Assembly: GCF_900200035.1 (NCBI RefSeq)
Contig: NZ_FZTC01000017.1
Span: forward strand, 62,001 to 126,000
DNA length: 64,000 nt
Source: Klebsiella grimontii
Lineage (GTDB): Bacteria; Pseudomonadota; Gammaproteobacteria; Enterobacterales; Enterobacteriaceae
Direction: 5' to 3'
Shown: in pieces, positions 51,542 to 61,214 of the stretch
How the letters are laid out: each line of letters opens with the position of its first letter
How positions within the stretch are numbered: the stretch's first letter is position 1
Program-made: the position numbers and the translations under genes
Notes under the pieces: model-generated
The model's input: only the letters and a program-made list of their open reading frames with translations
What the model was told of the DNA's origin: nothing
Databases searched by the model: none

Positions 51542-52618
51542 TCAGTTAATTTCGAAATCAAGATCCATCTCGTCATCGGCTTTGGCGTCTGACGTTTTCT
51601 TTTTCGCAAGGGCTTTGAGCAGGATGACGCAGGCGGCGCTGACGATGGCGCCCACCGCCAGACCGGCAATAAATCCGCCTTTACCTTCAACCACCGGCAG
51701 CACGATCAGCCCGCCCCAGCCGGCGTAGCACTGGGCACCGAGCAGCGCGGCGGTCACGCAACCGGCGGCTGCGCCGATCATGTTGGCCGGGATAACGCGC
51801 AGCGGGTCGGCGGCGGCGAAGGGAATCGCCCCTTCGGTGACGCCAACGCACCCCATCACCAGCGCGGCTTTACCGGTTTCTCGCTCTTCAGCGGAGAAGT
51901 ATTTGCGCCCAATCAGCGTTGCCAGGCCCATGCCCAGCGGCGGCACGGCGATGCCGACGGCGGCGATAGCGACCACGCTGTAAACGCCCTGCGAGACGCA
52001 AATCAGCATGAAGGCGTAGGCGACTTTATTCACCGGACCGCCCATGTCGAAGGCCAGCATCAGACCCATAATGATGGCGAGAATCACGATGCTGCCTTCG
52101 CGCATGCCCTGCAGCCAGCCGGTCAGACTGGCGGTCAGCGCGCCAATCGGCTCGCCGAGACCCCACATCATGATCCCGGCGGTTATAAAGGTGCCGATAA
52201 TCGGGATAACGAAGATGGGCATCACCGAGCGCAGCACTTTGTGCACCGGGATCTTCTTCAGGTAGTAGACCACCAGCCCGCCGATGATCCCGGCAATCAG
52301 CGCGCCGAAGAAGCCGGCGCCGAAGCTGTTGCCGACCCAGGCGCCGATGGCGCAGGGGGCCAGCGCCGCGCGGTCGGAGATGGAGTAGCCGATATAGGCT
52401 GCCAGAAACGGCACCATCAGCGTCAGCCCGGCCACGCCGATATCAAACAGTTTTTTCAGGTTAGGGTCGGTGGCGGCATCGGGCACCGCGCCCTTGCCGT
52501 ACAACATGACGGAGACTGCCAGCAAGATCCCACCGGACACGACAAACGGGATCATATGTGACACCCCGGTCATGAGGTGCTGGCGTGTATTTTTTAATAT
52601 TTGCACCAGTTCATTCAT
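51542..52618 (-). CDS. frwC: FrwC, PTS fructose-like EIIC permease
   Basis: The product has 358 residues and about nine membrane helices, with EIIC-fructose patterns: MTGVSHMIPFVVSGGILLA, DMGGPVNKVAYAF and VTEGAIPFAAADPLRVIPA. It imports and phosphorylates an unknown sugar or polyol with FrwB. The end is a charged tail (KKKTSDAKADDEMDLDFEIN). First gene of the frwCB-pflDC-frwD run. Confidence 0.92.
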   Translation of the reverse strand: MNELVQILKNTRQHLMTGVSHMIPFVVSGGILLAVSVMLYGKGAVPDAATDPNLKKLFDIGVAGLTLMVPFLAAYIGYSISDRAALAPCAIGAWVGNSFGAGFFGALIAGIIGGLVVYYLKKIPVHKVLRSVMPIFVIPIIGTFITAGIMMWGLGEPIGALTASLTGWLQGMREGSIVILAIIMGLMLAFDMGGPVNKVAYAFMLICVSQGVYSVVAIAAVGIAVPPLGMGLATLIGRKYFSAEERETGKAALVMGCVGVTEGAIPFAAADPLRVIPANMIGAAAGCVTAALLGAQCYAGWGGLIVLPVVEGKGGFIAGLAVGAIVSAACVILLKALAKKKTSDAKADDEMDLDFEIN

Positions 52619-52926
52619 TGTTTTTCTCCTGAGCGCTGCGTGGCCCGTGACTGAGTTGATGTCTCAACCTTAGAAAAAGGGCGGCGCATAAAATAGTAGA
52701 GAAAAAGTGCATTTACTGGATATTTGTAAGACGAGAAGAAAATTGCGATCCACCTCAAATCTTAGTTCTGGCGGGTTTTTGACGCCGTTAATAGGGCGAT
52801 TTGTGACCACGAGCATAAAAAAGAGTCTGGCATACAATTATCCAGTAATTACCACTTTTATCACGTAGTGGCGGGCGGCTTCTTTCTTTACCTTTTGGCT
52901 AATACGCATTATTCAGGAGGAAGGCG
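52619..52926. promoter_or_regulatory. Divergent frwC / ptsA promoter region
   Basis: A 308-base AT-richer gap. TGTGACCACGAGCATAA (about 52801) shows one good CRP half-site (TGTGA) and a poor second half, compatible with weak catabolite control. AGGAGGAAGG directly before the ptsA ATG is a strong ribosome site. I see no other signal. Confidence 0.4.
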
Positions 52927-55428
52927 ATGGCTCTGGTAATTGAATTCATATGTGATTTGCCCAACGGCGTACATGCGCGCCCGGCAAGCCTGGTCGAAAC
53001 GCTGTGCAATACTTTTTCGTCTTCGGTCGAATGGTTAAATATCCGCACGGAAGGGCGCGGGAACGCGAAAAGCGCGCTGGCGATTATCGGCACCAATACC
53101 TTGAAGGGGGACCGCTGTGAGCTGATCGTCAGCGGAGAGGACGAAGAACAGGCGTTCGCCGCGCTATCGGCGTTTATCCGCGACGAATTTCCGCACTGCG
53201 ATGCGCCGCTGCCGACGGCGGAGCAGATGGATGTTCAGCCGGTTCCTGAATCCCTCTCGCGCCTCAATCCCACGCTGTTTCACGCCTTACCGGTCTGCGC
53301 CGGCAGCGCGGGCGGCAGGCTCACCCATCTTAAGTCCCTCGATCTGCGCGATTTAGGCGCGCTACCGGCGGCGGGCGCCATCGAACAGGAGCAGGCGGCG
53401 CTGGATAAAGGGCTGACTCTGCTGGTGAAAAACATTGAGTTTCGCCTGCTGGATAACGACGGCACCGCCAGCGCGATCCTGGAAGCGCATCGCTCCCTGG
53501 CCACCGACGCCTCCCTGCGCCAGCACCTGCTGGACGGGCTGCTGAGCGGCCTGAGCTGCGCCGAAGCGGTGGTCGCTAGCGGTGAACATTTTTGCGCCCA
53601 GTTCAGCGCATCCGGCAACAGCTATTTGCAGGAGCGCGTGCTGGACGTCCGCGACGTCTGCTTCCAGCTGCTGCAGCATATCTACGGCGAAGCGCGCTTT
53701 CCGGCGCCGGGTAAGCTGACGGAAGAGGCCATCTGCCTCGCCGATGAACTCACTCCCAGCCAGTTCCTTGAGCTGGATAAAACCCTGCTTAAAGGCCTGC
53801 TGCTGCGCAGCGGCGGCACCACTTCACATACGGTGATCCTCGCGCGTTCGTTCAATATTCCCACTCTGGTAGGCGTCGATATGGAGGCGCTGCTGCCGTG
53901 GGTCGATCGGCGAGTGCAGATTGACGGTAACGCCGGGCTGGTGGTGGTCAATCCCGATCAAGCGGTGGCGCGCTACTATCAGCAGGAGGCCTGGGTGCAG
54001 GCGCAGATCCGTCGCCAGCAGCAGGCCTGGCTGGATAAAGAGGGGCGTACGGAAGACGGGATTCGTCTGGAAGTGGCGGCCAATATCGCCCATTCGGTAG
54101 AGGCGACGGCGGCCTTCAACAACGGCGCGCAGTCGGTAGGCCTGTTCCGCACCGAAATGCTCTATATGGACAGGCCCAGCGCGCCCTCGGAAAACGAGCT
54201 CTACAACATATTTTGCCAGGCGCTGGAGCCGGCCAACGGGCGCAGCATTATCATCCGCACTATGGATATCGGCGGCGACAAGCCGGTGGCCTACCTCAAC
54301 ATTCCGGCGGAGAACAACCCGTTTCTCGGCTACCGGGCGGTGCGTATTTACGCAGAGTATCAGGCGCTGTTCCGCACCCAGCTGCGGGCGATTTTGCGCG
54401 CCTCGGCGCACGGCGCGCTGAAAATCATGATCCCGATGATTTCCTCGATGGAGGAGATTCTGTGGGTGAAGGAGCAGTTGGCGGATGCCAAACAGTCGCT
54501 GCGCAGCGAACATATTCCGTTTGATGAGAAGATCCCGCTGGGCATTATGCTCGAAGTGCCGTCGGTGATGTTTATCATCGATCAGTGCTGCGAAGAGATT
54601 GATTTCTTTAGTATCGGCAGTAACGACCTGACCCAGTATCTGCTGGCGGTCGATCGCGATAATGCCAAGGTGACGCGCCACTACAACAGCCTTAACCCGG
54701 CCTTTTTGCGCGCGCTGGATTATGCGGTTCAGGCGGTGCATCGTCAGGGTAAATGGATCGGCCTGTGCGGCGAGCTGGGGGCCAAAGGCTCGGTGCTGCC
54801 GCTGCTGGTAGGGCTGGGGCTCGATGAGCTAAGCATGAGCGCGCCGTCGATCCCCGCGACCAAGGCGCGTCTGGCGCAGCTCGATAGCCGCGCCTGCCGT
54901 CAGTTGCTGAATCAGGCGATGCAGTGCCGTACTTCGCTGGAGGTCGAGCACCTGCTGGCCCAGTTCCGCATGACCCAGCAGGACGCGCCGCTGATTACCC
55001 CTCAGTGCATTACGCTGAACAGCGACTGGCGCAGTAAAGAGGAGGTGATTAAGGGCATGACCGACAATCTGCTGCTGGCCGGGCGCTGCCGCTATCCGCG
55101 TAAGCTGGAAGCCGATCTGTGGGCCCGCGAAGCGGTGTTCTCCACCGGGCTGGGCTTTAGCTTCGCCATTCCGCACAGTAAATCGGAGCATATCGAGCAG
55201 TCGACCATCAGCGTCGCCCGCCTGGCGCAGCCGGTAGCGTGGGGCGACGACGAGGCGCAGTTTGTGATTATGCTGACGCTGAACAAACATTCGGCGGGCG
55301 ATCAGCATATGCGTATTTTCTCGCGGCTGGCGCGGCGCATTATGCATGCGGAGTTCCGGCAATCGCTGGTGACGGCGCAGAGCAGCGAGGCGATCGCGGC
55401 GCTGCTGCAGCGCGAGCTGGAGTTGTAA
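52927..55428 (+). CDS. ptsA: PtsA (FrwA), HPr-EI-EIIA multiphosphoryl transfer protein
   Basis: The product has 833 residues with three PTS domains. The HPr-like domain has His16 in PNGVHARPASL; enzyme I spans residues about 115-680, with phospho-His301 in RSGGTTSHTVILARS, the PEP site (RTEMLYMDRPSAPSENE) and the catalytic Cys in WIGLCGELGAKG; a fructose-type EIIA follows with His750 in FAIPHSKSEH. It can carry phosphate from PEP to FrwB/FrwD without the general PTS. Divergent from frwC as in E. coli; fsaB and gldA, which follow ptsA there, are absent. Confidence 0.93.
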   Translation: MALVIEFICDLPNGVHARPASLVETLCNTFSSSVEWLNIRTEGRGNAKSALAIIGTNTLKGDRCELIVSGEDEEQAFAALSAFIRDEFPHCDAPLPTAEQMDVQPVPESLSRLNPTLFHALPVCAGSAGGRLTHLKSLDLRDLGALPAAGAIEQEQAALDKGLTLLVKNIEFRLLDNDGTASAILEAHRSLATDASLRQHLLDGLLSGLSCAEAVVASGEHFCAQFSASGNSYLQERVLDVRDVCFQLLQHIYGEARFPAPGKLTEEAICLADELTPSQFLELDKTLLKGLLLRSGGTTSHTVILARSFNIPTLVGVDMEALLPWVDRRVQIDGNAGLVVVNPDQAVARYYQQEAWVQAQIRRQQQAWLDKEGRTEDGIRLEVAANIAHSVEATAAFNNGAQSVGLFRTEMLYMDRPSAPSENELYNIFCQALEPANGRSIIIRTMDIGGDKPVAYLNIPAENNPFLGYRAVRIYAEYQALFRTQLRAILRASAHGALKIMIPMISSMEEILWVKEQLADAKQSLRSEHIPFDEKIPLGIMLEVPSVMFIIDQCCEEIDFFSIGSNDLTQYLLAVDRDNAKVTRHYNSLNPAFLRALDYAVQAVHRQGKWIGLCGELGAKGSVLPLLVGLGLDELSMSAPSIPATKARLAQLDSRACRQLLNQAMQCRTSLEVEHLLAQFRMTQQDAPLITPQCITLNSDWRSKEEVIKGMTDNLLLAGRCRYPRKLEADLWAREAVFSTGLGFSFAIPHSKSEHIEQSTISVARLAQPVAWGDDEAQFVIMLTLNKHSAGDQHMRIFSRLARRIMHAEFRQSLVTAQSSEAIAALLQRELEL

Positions 55429-55439
55429 TTCGAGCCGGA

Positions 55440-55478
55440 AAATCCCCCGGTGGCGCTGCGCTTACCGGGGCTACCGTC
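55440..55478. repeat. REP-like element overlapping the dmlA stop
   Basis: AATCCCCCGGTGGCGCTGCG, then CTTACCGGGGCTACCG, matches in inverse the unit at about 26838-26876. The complement of CTACCG supplies the last arginine codon and the stop of dmlA. Confidence 0.7.
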
Positions 55479-56562
55479 CGGCAATCGCCTGACAAATCGC
55501 TTCGCCCACCTGCTGGGTGGAGGCGGTGCCTTGCATATCCGGCGTCTTCGGTCCGCTGGCGATGGTTTGCTCAATCGCCGCCAGAATGCCGTCATGGGCG
55601 GCCTGATAGCGCGCGTCGCCGTTGCCGAGGAAGTCGAGCATCATCGCGCCGGCCCAGATGGTGGCAATCGGGTTGGCGATATTTTTGCCGTAGATATCCG
55701 GCGCGGAACCGTGCACCGCTTCAAACAGCGACGGGAAGGTGCGGTCCGGGTTGAGATTCGCCGACGGAGCAATGCCGATAGTGCCGGTACAGGCAGGACC
55801 GAGGTCGGAGAGAATATCGCCGAACAGGTTGGAGCCTACCACCACGTCAAAACGCTCCGGCTGCAGCACGAAGCGGGCGCACAGAATATCAATATGCTGT
55901 TTATCCCATTTCACCTCCGGGTATTCCTGCGCCATCGCTTCGACGCGCTGGTCCCAGAAGGGCATGCTGATGGCCAGACCGTTGGATTTGGTCGCCGACG
56001 TTAGCGTTCTGCGCGGGCGGCTTTGCGCTAATTCAAAAGCGTAGCGCAGAATGCGGTCAACGCCGCGGCGGGTAAATACCGACTCCTGAATCACCACTTC
56101 ATGTTCGGTCCCCGGATTCACATGCCCGCCGAGGGCGGAGTATTCCCCTTCGGTATTCTCGCGCACCACGTAAAAATCGATATCGCCGGGCTGCTTACCC
56201 GCCAGCGGGCAGGGGACGCCGGGGAACAGGCGCACCGGACGCAGGTTGACGTACTGGTCAAATTCGCGGCGGAACTTCAGCAGCGAGCCCCACAGGGAGA
56301 TGTGATCCGGCACGATATCCGGCCAGCCGACCGCGCCGAAGTAGATCGCATCGAACGTTTGCAGCTGTGCGCGCCAGTCGTCGGGCATCATGGCGCCGTG
56401 TTGCGCGTAATAGTCGCAGCTGGCCCACTCAAAGTGCTCGAAGCTTAACGCCAGCCCCCAGCGTTCGGCGGCGGCCTGCAGCACGCGGACGCCTTCCGGC
56501 AGCACTTCTTTACCGATGCCATCGCCGGGGATGGCGGCAATACGTAAGGTTTTATTCATCAT
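55471..56562 (-). CDS. dmlA: DmlA, D-malate dehydrogenase (decarboxylating)
   Basis: The product has 363 residues of the isocitrate/isopropylmalate dehydrogenase family. It matches E. coli DmlA (YeaU) almost throughout: AAIPGDGIGKEVLPEG, VNLRPVRLFPGVPCPLAGK, RENTEGEYSALGG, SNLFGDILSDLGPACTGTIG. It converts D-malate to pyruvate, CO2 and NADH and also acts on tartrate. Divergent from its regulator gene dmlR. In E. coli this pair is not beside puu. Confidence 0.92.
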   Translation of the reverse strand: MMNKTLRIAAIPGDGIGKEVLPEGVRVLQAAAERWGLALSFEHFEWASCDYYAQHGAMMPDDWRAQLQTFDAIYFGAVGWPDIVPDHISLWGSLLKFRREFDQYVNLRPVRLFPGVPCPLAGKQPGDIDFYVVRENTEGEYSALGGHVNPGTEHEVVIQESVFTRRGVDRILRYAFELAQSRPRRTLTSATKSNGLAISMPFWDQRVEAMAQEYPEVKWDKQHIDILCARFVLQPERFDVVVGSNLFGDILSDLGPACTGTIGIAPSANLNPDRTFPSLFEAVHGSAPDIYGKNIANPIATIWAGAMMLDFLGNGDARYQAAHDGILAAIEQTIASGPKTPDMQGTASTQQVGEAICQAIAGR

Positions 56563-56662
56563 TGTTCTCAGTTTCAGGTAAGGGAAATTGACTTCATCTC
56601 TATCCTATAATTGACTGATTCATAATTAATCCCGCCAACTGGTGAAACATAAAACACGAATC

Positions 56663-57619
56663 ATGAATAATCTGCCGCTGCTGAACGATTTGCGCGTCTT
56701 TATGCTGGTTGCCCGCCGCGCCGGTTTTGCCGCCGCCGCTGAAGAGCTGGGGGTCTCTCCGGCTTTCGTCAGCAAGCGCGTGTCGCTGCTGGAGCAAACG
56801 CTCAACGTCCAGCTGCTGCACCGCACCACCCGACGCGTCGCTATCACCGAAGAGGGGGAGCGCATCTACGAATGGGGGCTGCGCATCCTGCAGGACGTCG
56901 ATCAGATGATGGATGAGCTCTCCGATGCGCGGCAGGTGCCGCAGGGGACGCTGCGGATTATCAGCAGCTTTGGCTTTGGCCGGCGGGTAGTCGCGCCGGC
57001 GCTCTCCGAGCTGGCCCGTAGCTACCCGCAGCTGGAGATCCGTTTCGACGTCGCCGACCGGCTGGTGGATTTAGCCAATGAAGGCGTCGATCTGGATATT
57101 CGCGTCGGCGACGACATCGCTCCTAACCTGATTGCCCGCCAGCTTGCTACCAACCATCGAATTCTCTGTGCTTCGCCGGAATTTATCGCCCGTCACCCGG
57201 CGCCAAAGCAGCTTAGCGACCTTGCCGCCTTACCCTGCCTGGTGATCAAAGAGCGCGACCGGCCCTTTGGCGTCTGGCAGCTGCGCGATAAAGAGGGCGA
57301 GCACGCCATCAAGGTGACCGGGCCGCTGTCGTCAAACCACGGCGAAATCGTCCACCAGTGGTGCCTCGAGGGGCAGGGGATCGCGCTGCGCTCGTGGTGG
57401 GACGTCAGGGAAAATATCGCCAGCGGCAACCTGGTGCATCTGCTGCCGGAGTATTATCAGCCTGCCAATATCTGGGCGGTATACGTCTCGCGGCTGGCGA
57501 CCTCGGCCAAAATTCGCACCACCGTGGAGTTTTTACGCCGCTACTTCCGCCAGCGCTTTCCGCAGCAGGACGACGAGGCAACATTGCCGACGGCAGGCGC
57601 CGTCGGCCGGGGGGATTAA
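56663..57619 (+). CDS. dmlR: DmlR, LysR-family activator of dmlA
   Basis: The product has 318 residues. The N-terminal HTH (VARRAGFAAAAEELGVSPAF, then VSKRVSLLEQTL) and effector domain follow E. coli DmlR closely. It begins MNNLPLLNDLRVFML; the in-frame ATG 21 bases earlier is not needed. Divergent from dmlA by 100 bases, the standard LysR layout. Its stop overlaps the convergent puuB stop by four bases. Confidence 0.9.
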   Translation: MNNLPLLNDLRVFMLVARRAGFAAAAEELGVSPAFVSKRVSLLEQTLNVQLLHRTTRRVAITEEGERIYEWGLRILQDVDQMMDELSDARQVPQGTLRIISSFGFGRRVVAPALSELARSYPQLEIRFDVADRLVDLANEGVDLDIRVGDDIAPNLIARQLATNHRILCASPEFIARHPAPKQLSDLAALPCLVIKERDRPFGVWQLRDKEGEHAIKVTGPLSSNHGEIVHQWCLEGQGIALRSWWDVRENIASGNLVHLLPEYYQPANIWAVYVSRLATSAKIRTTVEFLRRYFRQRFPQQDDEATLPTAGAVGRGD

Positions 57620-58896
57620 ACGCCGAGCCTGTCGCGCAGGCTGTAGTAGGCCGCGCCCATGGCGGTAAATGGAATGCGCAGGCTGCGCCCGCCGGGGAAC
57701 GGATAGTGCGGTAGCTTCGCAAAGGCGTCGAAACGTTCGGCGTCGCCGCGCAGCAGCTCCGAAATCAGCCGTCCGGCGAGGTGGGTACAGGTGACGCCGT
57801 GGCCGCTGTAGCCTTGCATATAATAGATATTGTTATCGAGGCGGCCAAACTGCGGCATCCTTGAGAGGGTCAGCAGGAAGTTGCCGGTCCAGCGATAGTC
57901 GATTTTCACCCCCTGCAGCTGCGGGAAGGTTTTCAGCAGCTTCGGCATAATCAGCCGCTCAACGTCGTCCGGATCGCGCGCGCCGTACACCACGCCGCCG
58001 CCGTACAGCAGGCGGTTATCGGCGGTCAGACGGTAGTAATCCAGCAGGTAGTTACAATCCTCCACGCAGTAGTTTTTCGGGATCAGCGAGCGCGCCAGAT
58101 CCTCAGCCAGTGGCGCGGTGGCGACCACCTGGGTGCCGCACGGCATGCTGCGTTTCGCCAGCTCCGGCTCGAGCTTATCGCCGAGATAGGCGTTACCGGC
58201 GACGATCACATAGCGGGCGGTAACCTGCCCGCGTTCGGTAGTCACCACCGCCGGGCTGCTGTGCTGAATGCGGGTGACCGGTGATTGTTCGTAAACCCGA
58301 CCGCCGTTTAGCCGAATGGCGTCCGCCTCGCCAATCGCCAGGTTCAGCGGATGAATATGGCCGCCGCTGTGGTCCAGCAGGGCGCCGGCGTAGCGGTCGC
58401 TGTCCACTTCGCGGCGAATGGCGCTGGCATCCAGCAGCTCCAGCTGGGTATTGCCGTAGCGCTCCCAGTTCGCCTTCTGCTCTTCCAGCGTCTCCAGCTG
58501 TTTATGGTTCAGCGCGACAAATAGCCCGCCGGGGCGATAGTCGCACTGGATTTGATAGCGCTGGATGCGCTCGCGAATAATGTCGCCGCCTTCAAACATC
58601 ATGCTGCCGAGCATTTTTGCCGCGTCCGGACCGTAGGTTTTTTCGATAACGTCGATATCGCGACTATAGGAGTTAACCAGCTGGCCGCCGTTACGCCCGC
58701 TGGCGCCGAAGCCGATGCGCGCGCCTTCCAGCAGCACCACATCGTAGCCCATTTCGGCCAGATGCAGCGCCGATGAGAGGCCGGTATAGCCGCCGCCGAC
58801 GACGCAGACGTCGCAGCTGATTGATTCGTCCAGCGTCGGGAACGGCTCATAGCGGTTGGCGCTGGCGGCGTAATAGCTGGTGGTATGTTCGCTCAT
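57616..58896 (-). CDS. puuB: PuuB, gamma-glutamylputrescine oxidase
   Basis: The product has 426 residues of the DAO family. The FAD fold is VCVVGGGYTGLSSALHLAE, with GASGRNGGQLVNSYSRDID and YMQGYSGHGVTCTHLAGRL as family motifs. It oxidises gamma-glutamylputrescine to the aldehyde, releasing ammonia and H2O2. It is two bases downstream of puuC. In E. coli puuE follows; here the next gene is the unrelated dmlR. Confidence 0.95.
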   Translation of the reverse strand: MSEHTTSYYAASANRYEPFPTLDESISCDVCVVGGGYTGLSSALHLAEMGYDVVLLEGARIGFGASGRNGGQLVNSYSRDIDVIEKTYGPDAAKMLGSMMFEGGDIIRERIQRYQIQCDYRPGGLFVALNHKQLETLEEQKANWERYGNTQLELLDASAIRREVDSDRYAGALLDHSGGHIHPLNLAIGEADAIRLNGGRVYEQSPVTRIQHSSPAVVTTERGQVTARYVIVAGNAYLGDKLEPELAKRSMPCGTQVVATAPLAEDLARSLIPKNYCVEDCNYLLDYYRLTADNRLLYGGGVVYGARDPDDVERLIMPKLLKTFPQLQGVKIDYRWTGNFLLTLSRMPQFGRLDNNIYYMQGYSGHGVTCTHLAGRLISELLRGDAERFDAFAKLPHYPFPGGRSLRIPFTAMGAAYYSLRDRLGV

Positions 58897-58898
58897 GA

Positions 58899-60386
58899 TT
58901 AAGACTCCAGGGCAATCCAGATAGTTTTCAGTTCAGTGAATTTTTCCAGCGCGTGCAGTGACTTATCGCGTCCGTTGCCGCTCTGCTTGTAGCCGCCGAA
59001 GGGCACGGTCATATCGCCATCGTTGTAGTTGTTCACGAAGACGGAGCCGGCTTTCAGACGGCGGCTGACGCGGTGAGCGCGGGAGAGATCGCGGGTCCAG
59101 ACCGCCGCGCCGAGGCCGTAGCGGCTATCGTTGGCCAGCGCCAGCGCCTGCTCCTCGTTTTTAAAGCGGGTCACCACCAGCACCGGGCCGAAGATCTCCT
59201 CCTGGCTGAGCGGGGAGGCGGGGTCGACGTCGACGAAGATGGTCGGGCCGACCGCCGCGGGCCACGGATTTTTGCGCCCGTCCAGCAGCAGCGTGCTGTG
59301 CGCTTCGCCGGCGCGAATAAAGCTGTGGACGCTATCGGCATGGGTGTTGTCGATCAGCATGCCCATAGTGGTATTCGGGTCGAGTGGATTGCCCGGCTGC
59401 CAGCCCTTTGCCAGCTCTTTCAGGAGATCGAGAAAGCGGTCGGCGATGCTCTCTTCCAGCAGCAGGCGGGTACCGGCGATACAGACCTGGCCCTGGTTGT
59501 AAAAAATACCGCCGGCGGTCGCGTTGACTGCTTTTTGTAGATCCGGGCAGTCGGCAAAGACGATATTGGCGCTTTTGCCGCCCGCCTCCAGCCAGACGCG
59601 TTTCATATTACTGTCGCCCGCGTCCTTCAGTAGTTGTTTAGCGGTGCGGGTGGAGCCGGTAAAGGTAATCACTTCGACGTCAGGATGCAGCGCTAGCGCC
59701 TGACCGGCTTCATGGCCGAAACCGCTCACCACGTTAAATACGCCGTCCGGCAGTCCGGCCTGTTTTGCTAAGCCCGCCAGACGTAGGGCGGTAAGCGGGG
59801 ATTTTTCCGACGGCTTGAGCACCACGCTGTTGCCGGACGCCAGCGCCGGGCCAAGCTTCCAGCAGGCCAGCAGCAGCGGGAAATTCCACGGCACCACCGC
59901 CGCAATCACGCCAATCGGTTCGCGGACGATCATGGCCAGTTCGTTGCCGCCGGTGGGGGCGACTTCGCCGTAGACTTTATCGATAGCTTCGGCATACCAG
60001 CGGATCGCGCGGGCGGCGCCGGGGATATCGTCGCGCAGGCTGTGGCGAATCGGCTTGCCGGTGTCGAGGGTTTCCAGCAGCGCCAGCTCTTCGCGATGGG
60101 CGTCCATCAGGTCGGCGAATTTTGTCAGCACCGCTTTGCGCTGGGCAGGAGACGCCTGCGACCAGTCGCCGCGATCGAAAACGCCGCGGGCGGCCTGGAC
60201 CGCGCGATCGACGTCGGCCTTTTTGCCGCGCGCGACCTCGGCAAGGGTCTGCTGCGCTGCCGGGTCGATGGTGGCAAACACGCTATTATCGGCGGCGGCG
60301 CTGTATTCGCCGTTAATAAATAAGCGTGTCTCAATCGTCAGTTCGCGTGCTTTTTGTTGCCAGTAAGCCAGGTTGTGAAAATCCAT
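58899..60386 (-). CDS. puuC: PuuC, gamma-glutamyl-gamma-aminobutyraldehyde dehydrogenase
   Basis: The product has 495 residues of the NAD(P)+ aldehyde dehydrogenase family, with VPWNFPLLLACWKLGPALAS, the glutamate motif WLEAGGKSANIVFADC and catalytic cysteine in YNQGQVCIAGTRLL. It makes gamma-glutamyl-GABA from the PuuB product. A 245-base gap with hairpins lies between it and puuR, suggesting it can have its own promoter. Confidence 0.95.
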   Translation of the reverse strand: MDFHNLAYWQQKARELTIETRLFINGEYSAAADNSVFATIDPAAQQTLAEVARGKKADVDRAVQAARGVFDRGDWSQASPAQRKAVLTKFADLMDAHREELALLETLDTGKPIRHSLRDDIPGAARAIRWYAEAIDKVYGEVAPTGGNELAMIVREPIGVIAAVVPWNFPLLLACWKLGPALASGNSVVLKPSEKSPLTALRLAGLAKQAGLPDGVFNVVSGFGHEAGQALALHPDVEVITFTGSTRTAKQLLKDAGDSNMKRVWLEAGGKSANIVFADCPDLQKAVNATAGGIFYNQGQVCIAGTRLLLEESIADRFLDLLKELAKGWQPGNPLDPNTTMGMLIDNTHADSVHSFIRAGEAHSTLLLDGRKNPWPAAVGPTIFVDVDPASPLSQEEIFGPVLVVTRFKNEEQALALANDSRYGLGAAVWTRDLSRAHRVSRRLKAGSVFVNNYNDGDMTVPFGGYKQSGNGRDKSLHALEKFTELKTIWIALES

Positions 60387-60483
60387 CATGACTCCTTAAT
60401 AACGTAATCGGGAAAAGATAAAAATTGGCTATTTCTGACCCTCAGGGCGCAGGGCGTCCCCGGGGTTGATTACCGTGTAAATT

Positions 60484-60497
60484 GCCCGTTAACGGGC
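60484..60497. promoter_or_regulatory. Perfect 14-bp palindrome in the puuR-puuC gap
   Basis: GCCCGTTAACGGGC is a perfect palindrome about 98 bases upstream of the puuC start. It could be an operator or an RNA stem; no regulator can be named. Confidence 0.35.
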
Positions 60498-60564
60498 GTG
60501 AATTATCCGGGGCCAGCGGAATACCTTTTTCCGCATTGCGCAAGGTAAACTAGCGTTTTCTTCG

Positions 60565-60591
60565 CGCCGCCGGAATGAATCTCCGGCGGCG
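60565..60591. repeat. Strong GC hairpin in the puuR-puuC gap
   Basis: A perfect 10-bp stem CGCCGCCGGA / TCCGGCGGCG with loop ATGAATC, 14 bases from the U-tailed terminator stem. Without a U-run, it may protect an RNA end. Confidence 0.5.
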
Positions 60592-60597
60592 CAGGCC

Positions 60598-60625
60598 TGA
60601 AGAAAGCCTGAGAAAACCTCAGGCT
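60598..60625 (-). terminator. Terminator after puuR
   Basis: On the minus strand a perfect 8-bp stem AGCCTGAG / CTCAGGCT with loop GTTTT is followed by TTCTTCAGG, seven bases after the puuR stop. It probably reduces read-through from puuDR into puuCB. Confidence 0.7.
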
Positions 60626-60631
60626 AAAAAA

Positions 60632-61189
60632 TCAGAATGTGGTGGGAGTATGGGCGCTAATGATTCGGCAGATACCCGCCGAGGTGTTGCTGAAGCTATG
60701 CGGTATGCCGGTGTTAATGGCATAGCTTTGCCCAGCCACCAGGTGATACGCCTGACCGTTAATGGTCAGCACGACTTCACCCTCCAGTATGGTGCCTATC
60801 TCCTCACCCTGATGCTTGATCCTCTCCCCGGTTGTGGTTCCAGGCTGGTACGTTTCAAAAATCATCGCCAGCGTGCGGTTCGGATTGCCATTATGAACCA
60901 GCTTCATCGACACCCCCTGACTGCCGATTTCAATCAGATCGTCCTGATTGATAACCACCTGGGGTTCAGCCGGTTTTTCTGGTTCAGAAAAGAATTCCGA
61001 GAGCGACAGCCCGTAGACTTTCAGCAGCTTTTGCAGCGTACTGATGGCAGGACTGACTTTGTCCTGTTCTATGGTGCTGATGGCACTATGTGTTAACCCA
61101 GACAGTTCGGCGGCACGACGCTGTGAAAGACCCAGCTGTTGGCGGATCTCTGACAGACGTTTCCCTGGCGCCAGTCCGTCATCGCTCAT
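60632..61189 (-). CDS. puuR: PuuR, repressor of putrescine utilisation
   Basis: The product has 185 residues: an N-terminal xenobiotic-response-type HTH (LSEIRQQLGLSQRRAAELSG, then LTHSAISTIEQDKVSP) and a C-terminal cupin (GTILEGEVVLTINGQAYHLV). It matches E. coli PuuR, which represses puu promoters and is released by putrescine. In the operon with puuD, 25 bases apart. Confidence 0.95.
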   Translation of the reverse strand: MSDDGLAPGKRLSEIRQQLGLSQRRAAELSGLTHSAISTIEQDKVSPAISTLQKLLKVYGLSLSEFFSEPEKPAEPQVVINQDDLIEIGSQGVSMKLVHNGNPNRTLAMIFETYQPGTTTGERIKHQGEEIGTILEGEVVLTINGQAYHLVAGQSYAINTGIPHSFSNTSAGICRIISAHTPTTF

Positions 61190-61214
61190 ATTTGCATTTC
61201 CTTAACGGTAGTGG

